Of a stretch of 64,000 bases of DNA, positions 1-15,017 are shown piece after piece (position 1 is the stretch's first letter; each line of letters begins with the position of its first letter). Origin of the DNA: Lentinus brumalis (taxonomy: Eukaryota; Basidiomycota; Agaricomycetes; Polyporales; Polyporaceae). The translations under genes and the position numbers were made by a program. Location: NCBI GenBank assembly GCA_001792895.1, contig MARA01000022.1:310001-374000 (forward strand), read 5' to 3'. The notes beneath the pieces were generated by a model. The model was not told where the DNA came from and ran no database searches. It saw nothing but the letters and a program-made list of their open reading frames with translations.

Positions 1-857
1 GGCGGGATGGGTTTGAGCCCCGCGCAGCTTCTCCAGCAGCAGCAGCAGCAGCAGATGAACATGGGCGGGATGGGCGGCGGCGGCGGGATGAACGGGATGG
101 GCGGCATCAACCCGGCCGCGCTGAGTGGCGGCATGAGCGGGATGAGCATGGGCGGGATGAGCAACATGGGCATGGGCGGGATGAACATGGGAGGTATGAG
201 CATGGGTGCGTCTCTCGCCCAACTGCATGCGTGGCTGACTACCTACCTTTTCTTCCGCAGGCGGCTCGCCTCCAAGCAGCTCGGCGTCGCTCCCCAACGT
301 CTCTAGCTATGGCATGTCGCAGTCGCCGTCTTCAAGCGGCCCGCCGCAGACGCCCACGATGTCGAATAGCGGCCTCCCGCCAGGCTTCCCAACGCTGACG
401 CAGCAGCAGTTGCAGCAGCTCGCGCAGATGCCGCCGCAGATGAAGGCCATGCAGATCCAGCGCATCCTGCAGGCGCAACAGCAGATGGCGAACATGGGAG
501 GCATGGGGGGCGGCATGCAAGGCATGAACGTGGGCGGGCTCAACGGCATGACCCCCGCGCAGCTCCAGCAGATGCAGATGCTCCAGCAGCAGCAACAGCA
601 GCAGAACCAGGGCCATATGCAGCGTCCGCCGTCCTCCGCGTCGTATGGCGGGCCGCTTGGCCACCACCGACTCTCGCAAGGGCAGCTGCAGAATCCGTCT
701 TCGACGCCTGGGCCTGGCAGTCAAGGTGGGCCGCACAGTGGGGGATGCTGCAAGGCTCGCATCAGCAGGGAGGTGTGATGGGCCCGCCGTCGTCTATTCC
801 GCCTCGTCCACCAACTGCCTCCTCGCACCATGGTCATGGTGGAATGCACCAGCACAT

Positions 858-915
<58 letters not shown>

Positions 916-945
916 CAACAACAACAACAGCAGCAGCAGCAGCAA

Positions 946-980
<35 letters not shown>

Positions 981-3900
981 ACAACAATTGCAACAACAAC
1001 AGCAGCAGCAGCAGCAGGGGGGCTACGCGCATGGCGCGCCCTTCCCTAGTCGAAGCCCTCGTCCCGGTACCGCTGCAGGCTCGCGCCCAAGTACCGCGCA
1101 AAGCCAGCCGCAAGGTCAGTCACAGTCTGCAAGCGGTCATGACGGGCCTGCCGCGCCGATGCCTCTCCGACACGGTTCGCTCCCTTACAACTCCGCGGGC
1201 ACACCACAACGTCCGGGAACGAGCCAGTCGATGGGTGCTCCCGAGAGGGTTCCGAGTCGCCCGCCCACCGCGAGCGGACACGGTCGGCCGCAGACTCCGC
1301 GCCAGCAAGCCCAGCAACTGTCAAATCAACACCAACCGAAGACGTCGCCGACGCAGCAGGCGGGCGGGGGTTACGCTCCTATCGCTCCCGCGCCCGTTCC
1401 GGCGGGCGCACAGGCTCCGGGGCCTCGCAGGTCGTCTGAAACTCCGGTGCCGGCATCTGCTTCGACCCCGGCGCTCGCGGGCTCTGCGCCGCAGATGACG
1501 CGCGCACAAAGCCACACTGGGATCGCGGGTATGGGCATCTCAGGCAACATGGGGCCCTCTCCAGGCGGGATGCAAGCTCAGCCCCCGGCGATCAGTTCGA
1601 GCTCGCTCATGGGCGGCGCTGGGGGAGGCATGATGCCGCCCCCGGTCATCCCGCGCTCTGCGCAAGGCCATACGGGCGAGGGCATGGGACTTAGCGGTGC
1701 TGGTATGAACATGGGTGGCGTCCCAGGAATGATGAGTCGCGCGATGCCCGGTGGTCAAATACAGGCGGGGGCGCAGAACGCGTCGCTGAACGTGAACACG
1801 AACCTCATGGCCCCCGGAAGTGGTCCGATGCAGAGTCCTGCGCTTGGAGGCGCGATGGGGTCGCCCGCGAACAACGGGGGCATGGCCGGCATGGGACTTG
1901 CGCTTGACGCGAGCTCGTCTGCGTCTGTTCCGCAAACTCCGGCTCGCGGGGGCTCTCTGCCTCCCGCTGCGGGATCTCCTGGTGTGGCGGGACCCGTGCC
2001 TGGCATGCTTGGAGGCACCCCAGCGAAAGCTCCTGCTGCTGCTGCCACCGCCAACGCGAAGCCTGCTGCCTCTCCCGCGCCCGCGCCGACCCCGGTGGTG
2101 GTGACGAAGATTGTGCCACTGCTGCCGTCGCTCCCGAAGGACGTGCATATGGACCCCAAGGTCACGCGGGTGTCGGTGGTGCCGCTGGTGGACTCGGACA
2201 AGGCGATCCCGCAGCTGAGCGAGGAGGAAATTAAGGCCGTGCAGGGGTGGATGCAGGCGGACAAGGAGTACGAGGGGCGGTACCGGAAGATGCGGGAGCG
2301 GATTGGGGACGAGATGAAGAAGACGGTGAGCGCGCCTCGGGCGTGGTGGGAGAAGGACTTCAGCCTTGCGAGCCCGGAGGAGACGCTGGCGCGGAAGCGG
2401 AGGGGCGACAAGTGGATGTTGACGGGGCTGAAGAGCCAGAAGGAGCGCGAGATGAAGGACCGCAGGAGGGCTGGGAAGAGGGAGGGCTTGAGGCTGTGGG
2501 TGTTCTTTTTTGTTTGTTGTGTGTGATGGCGCTGACTTCCGGTCCGCTCTTCGTTGACAGGCCAAGGACGATACCGGACGAGGACGCGCAGGTTCCTGAG
2601 CAGCTTGTGCCTATCCGGCTGGAGTTCGACGTTGAGCACCACAAGATGCGCGATACCTTTGTCTGGAACTTGAACGGTGAGTTGTTCCTGTGCATACGCG
2701 ACCTCTATCTCGCTGACGACGTCAAGACCCGATTATCACCCCCGAGGTCTTCGCGCAGTCGGTCGTGGATGACTACGCACTGGCGCCGAGCTACCACGCT
2801 GTCATCACCAAGTCCATCCAGGAGCAGCTCAGTGACTACAAGGCGCACTCTGCGACATTCGGAGAGGACGGCATCATGATCGACGAACCAGAGGACGTCC
2901 TGTCCGGCAAGTTTTCTGAGGAGGAGACGGCATGGTGGGAGGCGTGGCGGAAACGCGTCCGGTCGAAGACCTTGTACAAGTTGCCGAACCCGCCCGACCT
3001 GCGCGCGCGCAAACGCAGGAAGGTCGTCAAGGACGAGACGGCTGTGCCCGTCGCTCCGGGTGGCGAGGTAATGATGACAGTCGACGACTTTGAGGAGGAC
3101 GAGAACCTGTTGAACGAGGAGATGCGGATCTTGGTCAAGGTGCGTGTGTGTTCTCTCGGTCGGCGGAGGATAGTCGGTTGACCTTGTTGCGCAGGTGGAC
3201 ATCATCGTCGGCTCGGTCAAGCTTGAAGATCAGTTCGAGTGGGACCTTGAGAACGTCGATCCTACGCCAGAGCAGTTCGCGGAGATCTATTGCAAGGATC
3301 TCGGACTTGCCGGAGAGTTCAAGTAAGCATGTCAATGTTTGTCCTGGTCCGCGGCGCGCTAATCCTTGTCGCGCACGAAGGACTGCGATCGCGCATGCTA
3401 TACGTGAGCAAGTCCAGATCTACCAGAAGTCGCTCTTCTTGGTCGGCCACCCATCGGACGGCACGGCGGTGCAGGACGACGATCTGCGCATGTCCCTCCT
3501 CCCGTCGCTCACATCGGGTGCAAGGTCGATGGAGCAGGTCAGCGCGTTCACGCCGCAGCTCAACTACCTCAGCGAGAGCGAGCTGGAGAAGAACGAGAAG
3601 GACCGCGAGAAGGAGCTCGCTCGCCGCAAGAGGAAGACGACTCGTGGACGACGCGGAGTCGCGCTCCCGGACCGCGAACCCCCAAAGACGTACCGTACGC
3701 CCGCCATCGGGTTCCCAGAGATCTCCCCCGCTGCGCTTGCGCTGGCCGCTGCCGCTGCCGCACCGACGTCTCGGCGTGCAGCGGCCGCGGCTGCGTCGCT
3801 CACGATCGCGAACATGGTCGCGTCCGAGAACGGTACGGTTATCATGCCGCAGACCGTTGCTGCACCGATCACCCCGATTGCGCCGACCCCGTCGACGAAG

Positions 3901-5159
3901 GAGAAGAAGCCGAAGGGACTGTTCAAGCCGCCCACGTTACCGCCGTCTGTTCTTCGCCCCCGCGCGAACGTCAAGGCACCGACGCCATCTACCGCTGCCG
4001 ACGTCGCGAACTTGCCACCGCCCATTGAGAACGATTTGCCTCTGCCGAGCAGCAGTGGCATCGACAGGCAGGGCTCGAAGGTTGTCTTGACTGCGAAGCG
4101 CGCCAAGGAGCTGGAGAGGGAAGCGAAGGAGAAGGAGTATGCCGATGGTCAACACGCCAACTATATCGATGGCGTCTGGCATTGCTCGAACTGCGGCTGC
4201 CCCGAGAGCATCGCCATCGGTCGTCGCAAGGGTCCCCTCGGAGACAAGTCACAATGTGGTACATGCGGTGAGTGTGGCCTTCTCTTCCGCGCGACGAACT
4301 CCCTCTGATGCGGCATCGTCTGCCAGGAAAATACTGGCATAGGCATCGTCGTCCCCGACCGGTCACGTACAACTCTAGTCTCGAGTACCACCAGGGTCTG
4401 CAGAGGGCGGAGGAGATGCAGAAATCCGCAGCGAAGAGGAAGCGGCCGCACTCAGCCGTGGTCGAAGTCAAGCAGCAAGTAGCCGACGACGATGACGATG
4501 TCGGGACTCCCGCACCGTCGAAGCCGAAGTCCAAGGCTGGCTCGATTGTCCCCGACGGGCCGTTCGGAGATGCGCCCGACCGTGCACTATCTCCTGTCTC
4601 GACCGCCTCGAGTGCCTCAGAGTCGCCTCTGGCACAGCGTGTCAAGATGAACGGGGCTCACTCGAAGTCGGCTCCCCCTGCTCATCCCGATTTCGAGCCG
4701 AAGGCGGAGCCATCGCAGGCACCTCCTCAGGCATCCCCTTCCCGAGCTGCACCATCTGCCCCACCTACTCAGCTTCCACCGGTAGGTGTGGCCAAACCCG
4801 CCATCGCTAGATCTGTTGCTGACTCTGTGGGTGCCTCAGTTGACCGTGCCGCTATGGATGACGGAAGCGATGCTCGCGATGCACGCGAAGTATCCTGACG
4901 ACATCTTCGAGGTCGTGACGCGCAGGAACAACACCGGAGAATACGACCTGCGGATCAAGTGCATAGATTGTCCGGGGAAGGTGCGTGGTTCACTCATGTC
5001 CTCGACAAATGTGAGCGGATGTTGACGCGCGTGCTCGTGCTCCAGCACTACACCCCTGGGCCCGGAGAGTCTCTCACGAACTTTGAAGTACATTTGAAAA
5101 ATCGCCAACACCGTGCGAAGGTCAACGCACGGATGCATCCGCCTACTACGGACTCCTAA
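1..5159 (+). CDS. SNF5: SNF5/SMARCB1-type SWI/SNF chromatin-remodelling subunit, 5' partial
   Basis: Core subunit of the SWI/SNF or RSC nucleosome remodeller, acting in the nucleus. Nine exons can be read: <1-205, 261-2495, 2561-2676, 2727-3139, 3195-3322, 3381-4267, 4327-4781, 4840-4980, 5046-5159. The N-terminal half is Gln/Met/Gly/Pro-rich and disordered, with a polyglutamine tract. The SNF5 homology region follows: VPIRLEFDVEHHKMRDTFVW, then TPEVFAQSVVDDYAL, then IIVGSVKLEDQFEWDLENV and ending near KSLFLVGHP. An Ala-rich linker leads to a GATA-like finger (CSNCGCPES...CGTCGKYW) and a conserved C-terminal tail (KYPDDIFEVVTRR...CIDCPGK...FEVHLKNRQHR). All junctions keep frame except one apparent single-base loss at 740-744. 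The start codon lies outside the window. The family call is firm; Snf5 versus Sfh1 is not settled. Confidence 0.93.
740..744 (+). other. SNF5: Apparent one-base deletion in a G run of SNF5
   Basis: The upstream reading frame (HLSQ... to GPHSG) and the downstream frame (MLQGSHQQGG... onward) differ by one. Five G are present; six would join them as HSGGMLQ. A 47-nt intron at 726-772 (acceptor GGGAG) would also restore the frame but has poor splice signals. Confidence 0.7.
859..1017 (+). repeat. CAG/CAA polyglutamine repeat
   Basis: A run of 53 codons, CAG and CAA mixed with one TTG, lies in frame in the SNF5 N-terminal region and gives 52 Gln and one Leu. The first third is nearly pure CAG; the rest alternates CAA and CAG in short blocks. 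Pure CAG is prone to slippage, while CAA interruptions stabilise such tracts, so length should vary mainly at the 5' end. Confidence 0.97.
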
Positions 5160-5952
5160 TATCGTTTCCCTCTTGAATTGTCCTCCCTGCTATCACTGGA
5201 TCATGTTGTGCTTGTGACTCGCTATTTACGCGTCCTTTCCTGTTTGTATTGTAATTCATTACCCGCGTCGAACGCACCAAGGCTACCCTCTGAGTCTCAG
5301 TATCCGGAGCGTGGCGCAATCGCTTCGGGTCTTCGTCAAGACGCCTTCGGTGCGAAACGTAGCGCAGTTTCGGCATGCTTTGCGACTGGTCTGCTACAAC
5401 TGGTGTTGCCGAGATCTAGACAGCTGGCGGCGGTCCACGGCCAACGTGTAGGTTCTGTAACAGCCAAACTGCCAGAGGCTGTACTATACACATCGTGATA
5501 GTATGTAGGACCAACTCGGCTCGCTTAGTGGGCTCGCTTAGTGGAGAGGCCATTCGTCGGCAGCGAGACGGTCTTTTCTTTCTTTCTTTCTTTGTATCCG
5601 TGTTTATTGCCCTCGAGGGCATGGCCCTATGGTAGGCGAAACTCTACAGAGTAACTACGATATGGGACGAGACGGGAGGGTATGCGATGCCGAGGTAGGG
5701 GGGTAGAGGGAATGGGAGGAGTGCCGGGGCGATGCGACGAGCCATTAGGACAGGGGTACATAGAGTAGATGGTGAGGGTGCAAGCAAGACCGAGGATATG
5801 AAGAGAAATGAACTATACTAGGGCCCCTGCTAGCTAAGCGTTCGCGGCACTCGGCCATCGAAGACGGTCTTTTCTTGTTAGCCACAACCTCAGGGTGCAC
5901 ATCGTGAGCATGTCCGTTATGAAGACGTCTATTGTGATATTCACCCCTCCAG
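5160..5952. other. Intergenic spacer between SNF5 and the F-box gene
   Basis: No gene is supported here. It holds the SNF5 3' end, a 13-bp sequence (GGCTCGCTTAGTG) repeated directly at about 5518-5541, and a short TTTC microsatellite at 5574-5593. The last part should contain the promoter of the F-box gene, but no clear TATA box is visible. Confidence 0.6.
5574..5593. repeat. TTTC microsatellite
   Basis: About five tandem TTTC units in the spacer downstream of SNF5. Confidence 0.85.
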
Positions 5953-7789
5953 ATGTATCGGTGTTTAACAATCACCGAAATACTCGAAATCGTCTTCGCA
6001 TACGTGGAAGGTTACGAGTACATCGAGGGGTTTCCAGCAATCAAGTGCCGAAAGACGAGTGCACTCAGCACTCTGGCTGCGCTTGCATGCACATGCAAGA
6101 CGTTCCGCAACGTTGCTCAGGATGTACTGTGGCGCGAAATACCAGACATCTCCGTCCTCATCTACCACCTCTTCCCTGAGGAGATTCAGAGTTACAATGC
6201 CTCTGAGCGCACTCTGGTAAGTCAATTTGAACATGGCAATCCCGTGCGCTTTCGTCGTTTCATGTTGACATTCGGGAGCCCAGTATCTGACCAGCAACGC
6301 GACTGAGGCGACATGGGATCGCTTAGACAAGTTTGTCACCCGCATTCGGTTCATAGGGAGACGATTGCCCTATCCCAGCGCGGTCAGGTGCCGACTCGAT
6401 GGTCCATCGATATTGCAGCCGTTGGAACAGTACCTCCAGAGAAGATACGGACGCCCATTCCCGAAGCTCACCGACGTAATTTTCCAGCACCATTGGTCGC
6501 ATCCAGCATATGTACGTCTTCTCCTCCTCCCACAAATCTTGACCATCCGATTTCCTCTGAATACGTTCAGAGATGAGGTGTGTATCTGCTCACCTGTTTG
6601 CGACCTTGATTTACTGGGAGACCTGATCATAGTCGTTCAGATTCAGGACGTCGGTCCGCACTATAACGACGACTCAGCTTGGTACGGTAGCGGCAATGCG
6701 GCCAGACAGCTTATCGCAAAGGCTATCCCCGGAATGCATACGCTCAAGACTGTATGGCTTGAAGACGGGCTCCTTGCTTAATACCCGATCATGTCTCACC
6801 TCGCATCGTTGTCAACCCTGGAGGAACTGTGGATGGACAGTCACCATGCTGATCCCGATATGACCATCCCGCAAAGTACCAGACGCTTTTCGTCCCTGCG
6901 CAGGTTGTACTTGACTGGTCTCTGGCCTGGGACTCCCCCGGCAGAGTTCTTGTCCTCCATCGATCCGGCCTCTTTGCAAAGCCTGACGTTCAAGTGGATC
7001 CATTACAACTACGATGACGAGCGTACAGGGCCAAGGAGATTACGCCACTTCTTCTCTGTCCTGTCCACTACAAAGCCGCGTCGACTGGAACATGTCACAG
7101 CCGCTGCTCGCGGCGACGAGCGGGATCTCGAGAAGAGGTTCATTCCCAGTGGATCGCATCCCGCGGGAGGCTGGTAGTTACGGTGTCTCGAGAAGGGTGG
7201 GAAGTACCTGCGTTCGCTCTGCGACATCACCTGCCTACGAACCATCAAGCTGGAAATTGACGTGGTCTTCCAGCTCAACGACGATGTCCTGATACAATTC
7301 GCCAGCAGCCTTCCGCACCTCGAGCACCTGAGCACCATTCCTGGCGTGCTCTATGCGTTCAAGCTCGTTGAGGAGACCGCACTTCCTACCTTCAGCGGTC
7401 TCCTGGCTCTCGTAGGAAATTGCCCACGTTTGTCCATCCTGAGGCTTGCGGTGCGCACTGTATTTCCCCAGGCCCAGGAAGACGGAGAAGCTGCTGGCAC
7501 GGGGTCACAGCCACTTCTGCTCTCCTCCTCCTCCATGCGGATATTCGACCTTTTCACCACGCCTGTGAGCGAGGGAGTTGAGGACAGCACTGTCAGCGCG
7601 TTTCTCACATCCACCTTTCCAAACCTCGAACGGTTTCGTGTCGCATTGAGGGCCTCTCACGGCCCGGGCTTCTCCGCGGAGGAGAGGGAGAATGCCTGTG
7701 CGCAATGGTCTCGCATTATGAAAGCAATGGTCGAGGCTCGACTTGAACGGGACAACTCGAAGGACATGAACATCGACGGCCTGCGGTGA
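5953..7789 (+). CDS. F-box/LRR-like protein, probably disrupted
   Basis: Agaricomycete-type F-box protein, expected to recruit substrates to an SCF ubiquitin ligase. Exon 1 (5953-6216) carries the F-box-like segment: CLTITEILEIVFAYVEG near residue 3, then LAALACTCKTFRNVAQDVLW. Introns are 6217-6283 and 6578-6640, both canonical. The rest is leucine-rich: HLASLSTLEELWMDS, FASSLPHLEHLS, SAFLTSTFPNLERF. Two in-frame stops interrupt one continuous frame: TAA at 6779-6781 and TAG at 7175-7177. Homologous-looking sequence continues after both. Candidate phase-0 introns (6752-6823 and 7094-7177) would remove them but have weak ends, so this is either a recent pseudogene or a gene with two non-standard introns. 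The family call is good; integrity is uncertain. Confidence 0.6.
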
Positions 7790-8100
7790 GCGAAACGTCC
7801 TGGATTAGAATTGATGTATGACTGACTGAGATACAGATCCTGTTGGTATGTGAGATGACGACATACCCTCGCTCATCCGAGCATACGCAAACTCTACAGG
7901 TGAGCACTCGCATGACGAAGTATACATTTACAAAGTATACTGAGTCGTACCGTGCCAGATCGTATCGATACACGCCTGATAGGTACTACGCTGATACAGC
8001 AGCATCACAATGCAGTCTTCCCGTCGGACAACCCGTCGGATACGTAAGAGAGTTTTTCTCACCGTCATTCCATGAACGGAGGTGCCTTGCGTGTGGACTA
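7790..8100. other. Spacer between convergent genes
   Basis: Tail-to-tail spacer between the F-box gene and Trm4. It should hold both 3' UTRs. Nothing else is seen. Confidence 0.6.
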
Positions 8101-11597
<3,497 letters not shown>

Positions 11598-12871
11598 CTT
11601 GTTCTTCGGATGGATCTTGAGACTAGTAGTCACTAGTCACGGTTAACTATGTACTCTGGGTCCAGTGAGGTTGATCAAAACTGTTCGACTGTTTATCTTA
11701 TCTTATCTTATCGGCTGGATTGGCGCGAGGTTCCCCCGAATCCCCGACTCGGGTGTCGACTCTTCTTGCCTTCGGACCTCGACGATGATCCTTTTCATCT
11801 ACAGCCAATATGTGCAATATTTCTTTCGAACGAACTGCAGAAAGGATGCTGAGACGGGCCCGCGTTCCTGCTTGTCGAGCCATGCCCGAGCAGGTCTGCA
11901 CGAGCCTGTCCACAATTCACTGGCATCTCAGGTCTAGGGGAAGAGTCAGTGAAAAGCCCGATGCTGAACACAAGTGTACGTCGCTCTACTTTCCGGTATC
12001 TGGATAACTTCTCTGATACTGTACTCTACACGCGAAGTGCTCGCGTGTTGTTGAACAGCTGTTTGCGGCACTCCGCTTGCCGACCGGGTCTTTTACCGTG
12101 ATGCAGGCGCGCTGTAACCTCAACACCCTCTGTCTCAGATCGGTTCGGAATGGTCGCGCTGAACGTAACCGAGTGGCACGGTGGGTGGTCCCCACCCCTT
12201 CACGTCGACTCACGACCCAGACCTTTGCCTATCGCCCACCTTCTCTTTATGTGCGATTGGCGATCTTCCAACCGCCGGTATCTGTATCGTGTATCGTGAT
12301 TCTGGACTGTATGATAACTTTACGAGTTGACGTCGTCAGCTGCCCTGGTGTGGGCACACTTTGCGCTGACCAAAAGCCAAGTTGTCTTTCTAGACTGCGT
12401 CGATCGTCGTCGGCGACTTTGGTGGTGCACTCCGCGCTCATGTCCGCGACTTCTCTCCGCTCTGCTTTGCGATAGGCACTAAGCGTGCTGGCCCTCATCG
12501 CATCGCGGTCGGCCACGAATACGCCTGCTTGGCTGGGTAGGCTTCGGCCACCCGCAGCACACTGTCGACAGCGTGTCAGTGATCCTGATTCACTGGTCAT
12601 ACGGCACAGACCGGCGACCGCCGCAGCTTGACCTATTGTGAATGTGCCGCTCCCGGTGTGGCGTTATACTCCTGGTAACATCGACACGAGGAGGACACGA
12701 TGTCCCTCTTCCTTTCTTCTCCGGGCGCCCGTGTAGCTGGAGTACCCTCCGGTTAAATAGCACCGTCCATCCACCGAAGAGACCAACACCCGCCTCCCAC
12801 CAGATCTCCTCTAATCTACTGTACTCTACACCGGCTACTTGCTTCTCCCTAGTTCACGAATTACGATCCAC
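11598..12871. other. Divergent spacer between Trm4 and the WH1/CRIB gene
   Basis: Head-to-head spacer expected to hold both promoters. It contains a short TTATC repeat at about 11691-11712. A 117-codon frame with an ATG on the minus strand (12600-12247) has no recognisable features, so I do not call it. A possible TATA-like element precedes the WH1 gene. Confidence 0.5.
12751..12760 (+). promoter_or_regulatory. Possible TATA-like element of the WH1/CRIB gene
   Basis: GGTTAAATAG lies about 110 nt upstream of the ATG at 12872. Position fits a fungal core promoter, but the match is weak. Confidence 0.3.
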
Positions 12872-13976
12872 ATGGCTTACCAGACTCAACACCCAGACTC
12901 TCCCGCCGCGACCATCACCTCCCTCTCCGACGACGACAAGCGTCACGTCCTCTCCTTCCTCCCGCCCGACGTGAAACTACTCGCCGCCGCTCCTGCACGC
13001 ATCTACCAGGCTCCATTCAACGCGTCTCCAGACTCCTGGACCTTCACCGGCCTCCGAGGCATGCTCGTCTTTGGCCGGAATCGCGTTACTGTCTTCCCGG
13101 ACCGGCCTTTGGGTGTCGGCGAGGGAACAAGCATCGAGCAGAACTACTGGTTCCGCCTCGTCGACGTCGACTCTGGGAAGGGCATCGTTTGGTTCCACCC
13201 CATCCCTTCCGGCCTCGACTACCACTCCGACAAGCCCTTCTTCCATACCTTCTCCGGTTGCGTACGTACCTCTTCAACTAGTATTCCTTCCACGTACTGA
13301 CGCCCAATCCAGTCAAGGATGTTCGGCTTCCGCTTCGACGAAGACGATGACGCCGAGCGGTTTCGGAGGCGCGTTACGAGGCGTATTCAGATCTCCGGTA
13401 CGTCCGTCTACTGCACATGTGCCGTTCATTCATCTCACAGCAACCTTCCACCCTCTTGTCTCACTAGCGCCCCGCTTCTCCAAGTCCCGAGCAACGAAGC
13501 CGGTCCCCGTTACGTCGCCTGCTGCAGCGCCTGCGCCCCTCACGCACGCAGTCTCTGCCGCCCCCGCAGGCGCGGGACGGCGGGTCTCCCCCGGCATGAT
13601 CTCCGCGCCCACGCCCGGCACCTTCATGCACGTCGCACACGTCGGCCTCGACGCGAAGGGCCAGATCGAGTCCACGCCGAACATCGAGCCGGGCTGGACG
13701 ATGATTGTCGAGGAGCTGCAGGGCTATGGGGTCACCGAGAAGATGGTCGACGAGGACTTCGACTTCGTCGAGGGCTTCCTGGCAGGCGCGAAGGCGAGCC
13801 TTGTGCAGGAGCTCCGGAAGACGACGCCTGCTGCTGCGAAGATAACGAGAATGCCTACACGTGCGTACCGTTAGGCCTGGTCTGCGGAGAGCGTTTGGCT
13901 GACGCGCACTGCAGCTATCGAGTGCGAAAAGAAGTCGCGCCCCGTGCAGCGCAAGAAAGTGCCGTTCTATTTCTAA
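12872..13976 (+). CDS. Small WASP-like protein with WH1 (EVH1) and CRIB domains
   Basis: Four exons (12872-13261, 13313-13397, 13441-13860, 13915-13976) give 318 residues. Residues about 15-150 form a WH1/EVH1 domain: LPPDVKLLAAAPARIYQA, WTFTGLRGMLVFGRNR, QNYWFRLVDVDSGKGIVWF, then MFGFRFDEDDDAERFRRRV across the first junction. A Pro/Ala linker leads to a CRIB-like motif, ISAPTPGTFMHVAHVGLDAK, and a GBD-like helix region ending LVQELRKT. The short basic tail ends VPFYF. There is no long proline-rich region and no WH2/central/acidic segment. It could link a Rho-family GTPase to actin regulators, or act as a competitor of full-length WASP; this is inferred from domain content only. Confidence 0.8.
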
Positions 13977-15017
13977 CTTTGGCGAACGGGATCGTTCGCA
14001 CTTCCGACGTCTGCGACCACTGCTGTATGGTCTCATGTTCATGCCTTCCCAGACCGTATGTGCTATGTTGCTCGTTTCCCTCCGTTCTTCCGGACTTCAC
14101 GCATCGGTAGCATATTTTCTCGGGTTGTCGTCTCGCTCTCATCCGCACGCACTGTATCATACCCGCATCTCCGCTCATACGCTATCTCTGTACCAACTTC
14201 AATACGTCACTCTCGCTCTCGCTCTCGCTATTCTTATTCGCACACCTCTCACCTTACCTTCTCCCCATGTACTAGTACTTACTTATTATCTGCGTCTTCC
14301 ATTCGCCTCCAATGTATTTTCATTCACCACACTCACGTTCAAGTTCACGCACACTTCACACAAACACCCTTGAGTAGCAAATCCGGCAGCGTCAAAGGCG
14401 ACGAGTTTATGAACGTGGTAAACGCGAGCCCGATCATGGTCTCGGTGCCTCGATCGGAGTTGGGCCCCGTCCCGCTGATTCGAGGCAGTGGACATGCTCC
14501 AAAGGACAATTGACTTTGACCGCGGTGCTGGCCACGCCTGTTCTTGCTGGCAGAGGCGCGACGACGCTGGGAAAGGTGGAGACGTCTCCGAGATGATATC
14601 CCACCCCCACGTAGCACTCGCAGTGTGCACTTCGAACCCCTCCCTTCCGGTCGGAGCTTGCGCTTCTTCGCGGAACGCCTCTCCGGAGGACCCTCGGACG
14701 GGAGGATCTACGCAGCAAGGTGTCCGTAATCCTCCGCCCAGATAGGTTCGTGCCACATTGTCAGAAAGCGTCCAGCGCGGATCGAGGAGTGGGAGAAGAT
14801 GTCTGCCGTTCTATCGACGCACTATACGCTGTACTGTATCCATACCGTCTATCCGAGCCTAGTCTACGAGTCTACGAGTCTAAGTACGAGTCTGTGAATC
14901 TACACCTCCCATGAGGTCCGCGCCCTGAACACAACCATGATCGGTCCCGCAAACGGCTCCCCGACGCGCCTCCAACGTTCCGAGGCAGTCCCACCGCCTC
15001 TCCCGGAGCCCGCAAGC
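13977..15017. other. Spacer between convergent genes
   Basis: Tail-to-tail spacer between the WH1/CRIB gene and the NADH dehydrogenase gene. Pyrimidine-rich around 14100-14340, with a CTCGCT microsatellite at about 14209-14229 and short CTACGAGT repeats at about 14867-14890. No gene is supported. Confidence 0.55.
14209..14229. repeat. CTCGCT short tandem repeat
   Basis: About three and a half units in a pyrimidine-rich spacer. Confidence 0.7.

Noticed and set aside
1540..2565. A 341-codon open frame antisense to SNF5
   Set aside because: Shadow of the real gene: Arg/His/Pro-rich composition typical of antisense to GC-rich coding DNA.
12247..12600. A 117-codon minus-strand frame between Trm4 and the WH1/CRIB gene
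   Set aside because: Has an ATG but no recognisable domain or supporting context; it lies in a divergent promoter region.
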